Shown one piece after another: positions 9,465 to 16,993 of a stretch of 39,310 bases of DNA. A program made the position numbers and the translations under genes. A model generated the notes under the pieces. That model was not told the DNA's origin. It did not search any database and worked only from the letters and a program-made list of their open reading frames with translations. Position 1 is the stretch's first letter, and every line of letters starts with the position of its first letter. Origin of the DNA: an uncultured Lewinella sp. (lineage in GTDB: Bacteria > Bacteroidota > Bacteroidia > Chitinophagales > Saprospiraceae); assembly GCA_938021455.1 (NCBI GenBank), contig CALIGP010000113.1, forward strand, positions 1-39,310, in the 5' to 3' direction.

Positions 9465-9583
9465 GCAGGTTAACAGGTTGCAGGTTACAAGTTGCAGGTT
9501 CTAAGTTGCAGGGTTCAGGTTGTATGATCCCTGCAACCTGCAACCTGCAACCTGCACCCTGAAACCTGCACCCTGCACCCTGC
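9465..9583. repeat. Heptamer word array in inverted arms
   Basis: Left arm GCAGGTT-type words (9465-9525); right arm CTGCAAC/CTGCACC words (9530-9583); arms are reverse complements at word level. Confidence 0.85.
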
Positions 9584-10324
9584 CTATTCCCCCCCACCAG
9601 CCCGGTGTAGAGCCGGAACCGTAATGGCAATAGCTGAGCCAGCGATAAAGCCTACCAGTACGTCGGTAAAAAAATGCTTGCCAGCTCTCATGCGCCCGTA
9701 AGCTACGGTTGCCGGGATGAGTGCAGCAGCTGCCCAGATGTAGGGTTTTGCCTTACTGTTGGGGTGTAAGTCACTGTAGAGTTGTGCCGTAGTGAAACTG
9801 AAGTAAGCGGAGGTTGCTACGTGCCCGCTGTAGAAGGAATAGCGGCTGGACTTTTTTAGCTTCGTATCCAGCGGAGCATCAGGGTTGTAGTTGTATGGGC
9901 GAGCTCGTTTGGCGACTACTTTAGAGAGGTTAATTAGAGCTGAGTTCAGCATCGCTCCCTGAAAAACGACCATTGCCATATCGTCGAAATTGTCTCTTCC
10001 GGTCTTATCTAACATTAGAAAGAAAGGACTGGCAAAACTGGTGAGTAGTAATTTATCCGTGAACTCATCAGAAGCAAGGGATAGATGTCGGGTCGAGAAG
10101 CGATCGATACCCGGAATCTTATCGAAATCCAACATCTTGATGTCTTCTTCCGTCATGGGTTTTACCCGACGATCCAGTAGCGTAGAGCCAATCGTTAGTG
10201 TACCGCCCAATCCAATCAAGGTCGCGTTCGTCGCCTTGCTGGGGTTGTAAGGACGAAGGCCCTGGGCAAATAAGCAGGAGCTGCACAAGAAAACAAGCAG
10301 GAGGAAGAAGGAACGATGGCGCAT
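9584..10324 (-). CDS. PAP2-family phosphatase with signal peptide
   Basis: KRARPYN, YSGHVATSAYF, RMRAGKHFFTDVLVGF match the three acid-phosphatase motifs. Confidence 0.9.
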   Translation of the reverse strand: MRHRSFFLLLVFLCSSCLFAQGLRPYNPSKATNATLIGLGGTLTIGSTLLDRRVKPMTEEDIKMLDFDKIPGIDRFSTRHLSLASDEFTDKLLLTSFASPFFLMLDKTGRDNFDDMAMVVFQGAMLNSALINLSKVVAKRARPYNYNPDAPLDTKLKKSSRYSFYSGHVATSAYFSFTTAQLYSDLHPNSKAKPYIWAAAALIPATVAYGRMRAGKHFFTDVLVGFIAGSAIAITVPALHRAGGGE

Positions 10325-10429
10325 AATGATATTCAGCTTTTCGAAAGGACCCTGTTAGTCAATCAGGCTTCTAGCCGACAGACCACTAGGGCTACAACCG
10401 ACAAAAGTAAGGGCTTGTTTGGCAGCAGA

Positions 10430-11380
10430 TCATAATCCAAGGCCTAAGGCACTACGTTTCTCCCCGTCTGCTACGCTGTTTTGTGACCAATAAGGCGCGC
10501 GAACCTGGTGGCTCAGGCGGGCTACGGTGGTCAGTTTTTTACCACGACTTGGGTAAGTTTCCGTCCAGCCGCGGACGACATAAGGCGCTGCGGCATCAAA
10601 TACGAACTCGACCTTCCGATCAATCCCTTCGTAGGTTATAGAGTAGCTTTTGAGCTTTTCTTCGGTGAACTGGTCGCCGGAGTACTCTTGCAGGCTGGTG
10701 GTTGCTTTCGCGGATGCATAGGGCTTATGGGTCATGAGCAGATAACCGGTAGCCGGAATGATGTTGAAGGACCCGGTAGGTAGGTTGTCCCAGCCGCTTC
10801 TGATGCGATTAAAAATTTCGTCTTCGATAAAATCAGCGCCTAAGCGTTGGTTTTGATCCGCTTCCCGTTCAAAATAAGAGCGAAGCTGGCTGTCCCACTT
10901 TTTGCCGCCAGCATAGTTGAGTTGGGTGAAGGTTTGTCCGCACCAGTCTTGCATACTGGTGGTTACCTTCAGGCTATGAGGTTGCTCATCCGTTTTAGTA
11001 GGGGTGAAGGTGGAGGTCATAACGGAGTAGTCATAAATTCCGGTAGTAAACCGTCGGATCATATTCGTCTTAATGACGGGGGTGGAAGCCGGGTTAGTGT
11101 AGTTGTCGTTTTTAACCTGCTTATCCGTCAGAAAATCTTCAGAAACGAAGATCAAACTGACCTGGCCTGGGTGAATTTCTCCGTAGCGGATTTGCTCGAG
11201 TTCGTAGGTGTTTATTTCAGCTTTTCCTTCATACCAGTATTTAGAAAGACCTCCGGAAAAATGACCGGGGACCGTAGCGGCGGTTTCTGAGGCCGTTTTG
11301 GAAGCAGTTTCAGCAGTGTCCTGTACGGTATTACAATTGAGTAGTAATAGTGGGAAAAGGAAAAGAATGAAGTAGCGCAT
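10430..11380 (-). CDS. Conserved Bacteroidota lipoprotein of unknown function
   Basis: Lipobox LLLLNC; SKYWYEGKAEINTYELEQIRYGEIHPGQVSLIFVSEDF. Confidence 0.7.
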   Translation of the reverse strand: MRYFILFLFPLLLLNCNTVQDTAETASKTASETAATVPGHFSGGLSKYWYEGKAEINTYELEQIRYGEIHPGQVSLIFVSEDFLTDKQVKNDNYTNPASTPVIKTNMIRRFTTGIYDYSVMTSTFTPTKTDEQPHSLKVTTSMQDWCGQTFTQLNYAGGKKWDSQLRSYFEREADQNQRLGADFIEDEIFNRIRSGWDNLPTGSFNIIPATGYLLMTHKPYASAKATTSLQEYSGDQFTEEKLKSYSITYEGIDRKVEFVFDAAAPYVVRGWTETYPSRGKKLTTVARLSHQVRAPYWSQNSVADGEKRSALGLGL

Positions 11381-11537
11381 ACTTTAGAAACGTTCAAACG
11401 CCTCCCTGGTTTTTAGAGGCTTCTATGCTGCGGAACAGAACGCTGTTATCTGTGAAGATCAGCTCAATTATAGACTGTATAACAACTGTATTATATACAA
11501 TTACAGATGTTCAAAAAAAGTGCCTACCTTAGCGACG

Positions 11538-11631
11538 ATAGTTTACTAATGCACTCATTTTATCTTGTGGCCCCATCGTTACGATGGGGCCCAAGCTTTT
11601 TTTCTCAGCCCGTCATAGGGCAGTAAACTAT
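11538..11631 (+). promoter_or_regulatory. Structured leader / candidate attenuator upstream of the PorE-like gene
   Basis: Outer inverted repeat ATAGTTTACT (11538-11547) / AGTAAACTAT (11622-11631) enclosing an intrinsic terminator. Confidence 0.5.
11564..11603 (+). terminator. Strong intrinsic terminator in the leader
   Basis: CTTG(T)GGCCCCATCGT-T-ACGATGGGGCCCAAG then CTTTTTTT; 15 bp with one bulge; T-run only on + strand. Confidence 0.8.
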
Positions 11632-11657
11632 TTACTCCCCATCACCGCCCATTCTTT

Positions 11658-13655
11658 ATGCCTGCTGTATCAAAAGTACTGTTCTTTTTATGTTGGCTGA
11701 TCCTGGCTGGCCATTTGTCTGCTCAGCGGGGGAATGACAGAGCAGGAGCTACCGCCGCTTTTGATGATGGTGTACAGTTCCTTCTGGCGGCGAAACCCAA
11801 AAAAGCCGCAAAGTCTTTTTACAGTTCCACCAGGTTGGACACTGCCTTTATTCCCGCACGTCGTTTATTGGGCGTAGCGGAAGAGTTAAACGGCAATCTG
11901 TCAGAAGCTGCAGGCGCCTACCAGTATGTGATTGAGAAAGATTCTTCTTACTCCAGGCTGATTTATTACCAGTTGGGTAAAATCTATTACCGAATGTCTC
12001 GGCCGGCATTGGCCCTACATTATTTGCTTAAGTTTGAAGAACTACAAGAGCGTGACCTTGGGGAGTTTGGACGTAATGGAGAGTCTGAACGACAAGAAGA
12101 ATTAGCCGCTCTGGAGCGGCTAGTCAACGATATTCGGGCGGCAAGTATAACGCAGGACAGCTCGCAGTTTATCAACGTTACCAAGCTGTTTAATCTCGGT
12201 ACTCCGGTGAACTCCTCCCGAAACGAGTACTTGCCTTTTTTTAGTAATGATCAGTCTGGATTGCTCTTCACCCGGCAGGGAGAATTGGGAGACGAAGACC
12301 TGATTAAAGGCAGAAGAGGAAACTTAAGCGATAATTTCAAAATATCCCGTTTTGCCAGTGTCAACAGTACCCCCAGAAAAGAGGGAATGGCAACTTTAGT
12401 TCGGGACGGAGAACGCATATTTTTTACCGTCTGTAATGACGATGAGGAGGAGCAATTTTGTAAAGTATACAGTGGATGGCTTATCAATGGTAAAATCGAA
12501 AGGGCCGAGAAGTTACCGGATTATATCACTGGTCGTACCTGGGTAAGCCAACCGGCCATTAGTTGTGATGGACAGCAGCTTTTTTTTGCCAGTATCCGGC
12601 CAGGTGGGGTGGGGGGCAGCGACATTTACCGCTGTATCAAACAGGACGATGGAAGTTGGTCTGAACCCAAAAATCTCGGTACTGGCGTCAATACACCTTT
12701 AAATGAAGAAGCTCCCTTTCTTAGCAATGACGGGCGCACGCTCTACTTTTCCAGTGAAGGACATCAAAATCTGGGCGATCAGGATATTTTTATGAGTTGG
12801 TGGGACGTCATTGAAGGCCGGTTTACCCGGGCCATCAATCTTGGTCCACCCGTCAATGGACCTCATCGTGAACTGGGGTTCCATCTTACCTCCGACGGAA
12901 AAACGGGATACGTAGCCAGTAACCGACCCGGCGGTTATGGTGGGTTAGACATCTACGGCTTTGAGTTGTCTGACCGGCTGAGTAGCCAGCCCGTCACTTT
13001 TGTTTCTGGTTACGTAGCGGATAGCCTGACTGGAGAGCCGATTCCCGATCAAAGAGTCCCCGTCACGGACGGAAATACTTACTACACCAACTATGAAGGG
13101 CGGTTCTTTATCTGTGCTCCTTCGGAAAGCACTTTGCCAATCACGGTAAACAACCCGGAGTATCTGTCTTATGAGCGGGATTTTGCTATCCCTAATTGGG
13201 CGAACCAGGAACCGTACAGAATCGATTTATTGCTGCGCACCGAAAAAGTAGTGGAGCCCCCAGCTCCACCTCCGCCCCCAGAAAGGGTGGATACCGTTAA
13301 GCTGAAGGCAAGAGTGGTGAATCGAAACCTGACCGTTCGGTTTAATTTTGACGACGCCAGCCTCACACCAACTCAAATCGAGAACATTGAGAAATTTGTC
13401 GTTTCGGTTAAGGATAAGCACATTATGCGAATCGTTGTAACCGGGTTTACGGATGACGTGGGCGATAAGGCTTACAATATTCGCCTGAGCCAGAACCGGG
13501 CAAAGGCCGTTGGTATTCACCTGCAAACAGCCGGAATCAAAGCCAATGAAGTGAAAATTGTGGGGATGGGAGAACTCAGTGGAGCCGGTCAACGTGCCCT
13601 GAACCGTAAGGTGGAAGTCTCCGTTCGGTACCGCGAAATGGTGGATCCCGACTAA
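11658..13655 (+). CDS. PorE-like protein: TPR + PD40/WD40-like propeller + regulatory domain + OmpA-like C-terminus
   Basis: TPR-like N-term; repeated QPAISCDGQQLFFAS and APFLSNDGRTLYFSS; VSGYVADSLTGEPIPDQRV; OmpA-like VVTGFTDDVGDKAYNIRLSQNRAKAVGIHL. Confidence 0.8.
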   Translation: MPAVSKVLFFLCWLILAGHLSAQRGNDRAGATAAFDDGVQFLLAAKPKKAAKSFYSSTRLDTAFIPARRLLGVAEELNGNLSEAAGAYQYVIEKDSSYSRLIYYQLGKIYYRMSRPALALHYLLKFEELQERDLGEFGRNGESERQEELAALERLVNDIRAASITQDSSQFINVTKLFNLGTPVNSSRNEYLPFFSNDQSGLLFTRQGELGDEDLIKGRRGNLSDNFKISRFASVNSTPRKEGMATLVRDGERIFFTVCNDDEEEQFCKVYSGWLINGKIERAEKLPDYITGRTWVSQPAISCDGQQLFFASIRPGGVGGSDIYRCIKQDDGSWSEPKNLGTGVNTPLNEEAPFLSNDGRTLYFSSEGHQNLGDQDIFMSWWDVIEGRFTRAINLGPPVNGPHRELGFHLTSDGKTGYVASNRPGGYGGLDIYGFELSDRLSSQPVTFVSGYVADSLTGEPIPDQRVPVTDGNTYYTNYEGRFFICAPSESTLPITVNNPEYLSYERDFAIPNWANQEPYRIDLLLRTEKVVEPPAPPPPPERVDTVKLKARVVNRNLTVRFNFDDASLTPTQIENIEKFVVSVKDKHIMRIVVTGFTDDVGDKAYNIRLSQNRAKAVGIHLQTAGIKANEVKIVGMGELSGAGQRALNRKVEVSVRYREMVDPD

Positions 13656-13805
13656 GGGAGCTATATTTAATGGGAATTCACTTTAGGGTGACCTGCTGGT
13701 GATAACTTCGTCTGAACGACATAAAAATGAACAACTGGAGTCCGTAATCTTTTCTTTCAGAGAATTTTTTGGACTATTTTTTACACTGATACTATTTACT
13801 GAATC

Positions 13806-14195
13806 ATGAAAACATTACTCACTCTTCTACTGACGGCTACGGTACTAACGCTTAGTGCGCAAACCGAAAAGCCTCCCTACTGCGAAGAAGGACCTGCCAC
13901 CTATGGTAGTGTTGCCGCCATTCCCGGCACAACGACCGCTCCTCCACTTCCGCGGTTTACCACCACTCCGGTTACGGAGCATAAAATTCAGGTGGCGATT
14001 CTTCGCTACACAGATCCTTCCGAATATCCCTTTCACCCCAGCCTGGTGGCTCGATACCGCCCCTGTGAGCAAATCTGGGTTGTAGAAAGCCGGGATAGTT
14101 TTGCTGATCGGGCGGATGCCGTCAAGTTGCAAAACGAACTCAAAGCCCTGGGATATTCTGGTGCTTACATTACCGATTTAGTGGGTTACCAATAG
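13806..14195 (+). CDS. Secreted protein with SPOR-like C-terminal region
   Basis: Signal peptide MKTLLTLLLTATVLTLSAQ; HKIQVAILRYTD...RADAVKLQNELKALGYSGAYITDLV. Confidence 0.55.
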   Translation: MKTLLTLLLTATVLTLSAQTEKPPYCEEGPATYGSVAAIPGTTTAPPLPRFTTTPVTEHKIQVAILRYTDPSEYPFHPSLVARYRPCEQIWVVESRDSFADRADAVKLQNELKALGYSGAYITDLVGYQ

Positions 14196-14224
14196 AACGG
14201 CTATTTTTGTAAAAAAAATAAACC

Positions 14225-14746
14225 ATGCTACAGATTTTAAAGGCGGCAACGCTTTCTTGTTTTGTCTTGCTACTATGTGCTTGCGGACAACAAACTGAGG
14301 CTTCAATATCAGAAGTTGAGGAAGTTAAAGAAGAAGTTGCCGGAACTTTCGGGGCTGATTTTCAGGCGAGTAAAGTAATTCCTGCATCGGATCTGCTATC
14401 AAGCTACTCCGCAGAAGCGATTGCTGATACCGTTATGACGACCCTTCGCGGCACGGTAGACGAGGTTTGCCAGGCCAAAGGGTGCTGGATGACCATCGCT
14501 GCCGGAGGTGAAGAGGAGATGATGGTAAAGTTTAAGGACTATGGCTTCTTCATGCCAAAAGACATCAGTGGCCGCCAGGTCATTATGAACGGAATGGCAT
14601 ATTATGAAGTAACCCCGGTTGATGAGCTGCGCCACTATGCTGAAGACGCAGGGAAATCTCCCGAAGAGATTGCTAAGATCACGGAACCTAAGCGGGAATT
14701 GAAATTCCTGGCGGATGGCGTGCAGTTGCTGGAAGGCGAACTGTAG
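14225..14746 (+). CDS. DUF4920-like lipoprotein
   Basis: Lipobox LLLCAC; LRGTVDEVCQAKGCWMTIAAGGEEEMMVKFKDYGFFMPKDISG. Confidence 0.75.
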   Translation: MLQILKAATLSCFVLLLCACGQQTEASISEVEEVKEEVAGTFGADFQASKVIPASDLLSSYSAEAIADTVMTTLRGTVDEVCQAKGCWMTIAAGGEEEMMVKFKDYGFFMPKDISGRQVIMNGMAYYEVTPVDELRHYAEDAGKSPEEIAKITEPKRELKFLADGVQLLEGEL

Positions 14747-14829
14747 TATGATAGTAATGATAGTAGTGGTAGTATGGTAGTACTATCACTACTATCACTT
14801 ACTACCCTACTATCACTACTATTTCCCTC
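14747..14829. repeat. Word array (TAGTATG/ATAGTAGT | ACTACTATC) inverted arms filling the whole intergenic gap
   Basis: TAGTATGATAGTAATGATAGTAGTGGTAGTATGGTAGT | ACTATCACTACTATCACTTACTACCCTACTATCACTACTAT (left arm begins in the stop codon). Confidence 0.8.
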
Positions 14830-15624
14830 ATGGACGAATCATTTTTTAAGGACCGCTACCTGGATCACCAGAGAGCGGGAGAACTGCCGTCTCCCCAACT
14901 TATTGAGGATTGGCTAGACGGAGTGCTGCAATTCCTGTTTCCGGAATTTAGTGCGGTTAAATTTTCGACCGAGCGTGCCTTTTCACTTCAGTACCAGACG
15001 AACGATCTGAAGCTGTTTACCATTTTGGACTCTCTTTCCAGCCGGCTGCCCAAACCAGCGGCAGAGATCAGAGCTGCCTTTGAGGCGGACTTGCCGTCCG
15101 TCTATGCTGCTCTGTCCGAGGACGCCCAGGCGATCCTGTCAGGAGACCCTGCTGCAAGGGACCGTACGGAGGTAGTGAGCACTTACCCTGGCTTTTATGC
15201 TTTGGCGGTTCATCGGCTGGCGCACTGTCTTTGTCGGCTTGGGGTTCCGCTTCTGCCGAGGATGTTGAGTGAAATTGCCCACCAAAAAACAGGCATTGAA
15301 ATTCATCCGGGGGCAAAAATCGGACGCCGGTTCTGCATTGATCACGGAACGGGAATCGTAATTGGAGAGACGGTGGAAATTGGCGACGATGTTAAAATGT
15401 ACCAGGGGGTTACGCTGGGTGCACTTAGTGTTAGCAAGGACATGGCTCGCACAAAACGACATCCGACCATTCAGGACCGCGTAGTGATTTATGCCGGAGC
15501 TACCATTTTGGGAGGGGACACGGTTATTGGCGAAGATTCTATCATTGGTGGCAATACCTGGATTGTCAAAAGTATTGGTCCTAATAGTAGAGTTTACTAT
15601 AAAGCGCCCGAAAAAAAGGAGTAG
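14830..15624 (+). CDS. cysE: Serine O-acetyltransferase
   Basis: VHRLAHCLCRLGVPLLPRMLSEIAHQKTGIEIHPGAKIGRRFCIDHGTGIVIGETVEIGDDVKMYQGVTLGALS; hexapeptide repeats. Confidence 0.93.
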   Translation: MDESFFKDRYLDHQRAGELPSPQLIEDWLDGVLQFLFPEFSAVKFSTERAFSLQYQTNDLKLFTILDSLSSRLPKPAAEIRAAFEADLPSVYAALSEDAQAILSGDPAARDRTEVVSTYPGFYALAVHRLAHCLCRLGVPLLPRMLSEIAHQKTGIEIHPGAKIGRRFCIDHGTGIVIGETVEIGDDVKMYQGVTLGALSVSKDMARTKRHPTIQDRVVIYAGATILGGDTVIGEDSIIGGNTWIVKSIGPNSRVYYKAPEKKE

Positions 15625-15704
15625 GCGCTGTCGCTGGTGCAGTGGAGAGAATCAAAGAGCAGGGTGAGACGAGCCAGCCTTCCTTTGCTCTTTAAAAGAA
15701 ATTG

Positions 15705-15723
15705 TTGCACCTGCGTCCGCGCC
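15705..15723 (+). repeat. Dispersed TGCACCTGCG repeat, short form
   Basis: TTGCACCTGCGTCCGCGCC; 18-bp core identical to 25609-25626 and 37551-37568. Confidence 0.8.
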
Positions 15724-15728
15724 GTCTT

Positions 15729-15854
15729 TCGAGTCTTTTAGTCTGGTGTCACTTCGAATTTCAGAGGTTGTAAGGTGTAACTGGTTTAATTGGCCTCCAA
15801 CACCTCTAATGTGCGGAGTCCCTACAAGACTACCATACTACCAGCCTACCTAAG
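15729..15854. repeat. Word array upstream of pdxJ
   Basis: Left AGTC/GGTGT words, right GCCTCCAACACCTCTAATGTGCGGAGTCCCTACAAGACTACCATACTACCAGCCTACC; resembles 6130-6180. Confidence 0.6.
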
Positions 15855-15880
15855 TACCTTTGGCGCAAATTAGAGACCCG

Positions 15881-16618
15881 ATGGTACGACTTTCCGTTAA
15901 CCTTAATAAAGTAGCCCTTATCCGCAATAGTCGGGGGGCTGATTATCCCAATCTGGTAAAAGTGGCGATGGACTGTGAGCAATTTGGAGCACAGGGAATC
16001 ACCATTCACCCAAGACCCGATCAACGACACGCCCGCTATGATGATGTAGCCGCGCTGAAAGCAGTAGTTACCACAGAACTCAACATTGAGGGCTACCCCG
16101 CGGAGCACTTTAATCAGATCGTACTGACTAACCGACCGCATCAGGTGACCCTTGTGCCCGATGAACCCGGTCAGCTTACCAGTGATCATGGATGGGACAC
16201 CGTCGGTAAGGCTGATTTCCTAGAGGATGTGCTGGCGGGCTTTCGGGAAGCGGGCATACGAACCTCTCTATTTGTTGATCCGGACGAAAAGATGATCGAA
16301 GGGGCCAAAAATGTTGGGGCTGACCGGATTGAATTCTACACAGGCCCTTTCGCGCACCAATTTTCTACCGATCGGGCTGCTGCGGTTGCTCCTTTCAGTC
16401 ACGCTTGTCGTTTTGCGCAAGAAATCGGGATGGGGATCAACGCAGGCCATGATCTTAATCTGGACAACCTGACTTATTTTGCCAGCCGGATGCCCGGACT
16501 TCAGGAAGTGAGTATCGGTCATGCGCTGGTAAGCGATGCCTTATATTACGGTATGGCCAACACGATTGCTATGTATCGGAGCTGTCTGGCCAACGCTGAA
16601 GCTCTTAAAGAAGGGTAG
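15881..16618 (+). CDS. pdxJ: Pyridoxine 5'-phosphate synthase
   Basis: VRLSVNLNKVALIRNSRGADYPNLVKVAMDCEQFGAQGITIHPRPDQRHARYDDV; GINAGHDLNLDNL. ORF track starts at TTG 15860, which falls in a TAnnTTTG match; ATG 15881 preferred. Confidence 0.93.
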   Translation: MVRLSVNLNKVALIRNSRGADYPNLVKVAMDCEQFGAQGITIHPRPDQRHARYDDVAALKAVVTTELNIEGYPAEHFNQIVLTNRPHQVTLVPDEPGQLTSDHGWDTVGKADFLEDVLAGFREAGIRTSLFVDPDEKMIEGAKNVGADRIEFYTGPFAHQFSTDRAAAVAPFSHACRFAQEIGMGINAGHDLNLDNLTYFASRMPGLQEVSIGHALVSDALYYGMANTIAMYRSCLANAEALKEG

Positions 16619-16641
16619 CGGTAGCTTACAGGAATGGTACA

Positions 16642-16690
16642 TTTCGACTGATGAGAGAGAAATTTCGACGAAAAACGGCTGTTTTTCGAC
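16642..16690 (+). promoter_or_regulatory. Three TTTCGAC direct repeats at 21-bp spacing
   Basis: TTTCGAC at 16642-16648, 16663-16669, 16684-16690. Confidence 0.6.
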
Positions 16691-16720
16691 GTAACGGAGC
16701 ACAATAAAAAAAATTGTTAT

Positions 16721-16750
16721 TTGGTCAGGCAGCGAAATATTTTAACTTTG
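16721..16750 (+). promoter_or_regulatory. Promoter of the susC-like operon
   Basis: TTG (16721-16723), 19-nt spacer, TAACTTTG (16743-16750); implies a ~235-nt leader. Confidence 0.7.
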
Positions 16751-16759
16751 CGTTCACAC

Positions 16760-16796
16760 TTTAGAAGAATATGTGTTTTTCAGTACATCTTCTAAA
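16760..16796 (+). promoter_or_regulatory. Stem-loop at the predicted 5' end of the susC mRNA
   Basis: TTTAGAAGA / TCTTCTAAA perfect 9-bp stem just after the predicted TSS. Confidence 0.55.
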
Positions 16797-16993
16797 CTTA
16801 GATTCAACAACGTTTACACGGTTTTCGGAACATTCTACTACACTTATCAAGCTACACTCTACATCCTCCCCCCCAAGAATAAACAACCAAAAGACATCTA
16901 GCGATCCAAAGATTTTGGTGGGTTAGCCCCATCCTTTATAAAACCATATTTCTTAACCATTTGAGACTAGTAATCAACTAAATTTCGACTAGA

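Noticed and set aside
9465-9583. Possible CRISPR array
   Set aside because: Repeats are 7 nt, contiguous and inverted, with no unique spacers and no cas genes.
9406-9630. 74-aa minus-strand ORF with QGAGCRLQVAG repeats
   Set aside because: Translation of the heptamer word array, not a credible protein.
10847-11290. 147-aa plus-strand ORF
   Set aside because: Antisense to the conserved lipoprotein gene; no domain.
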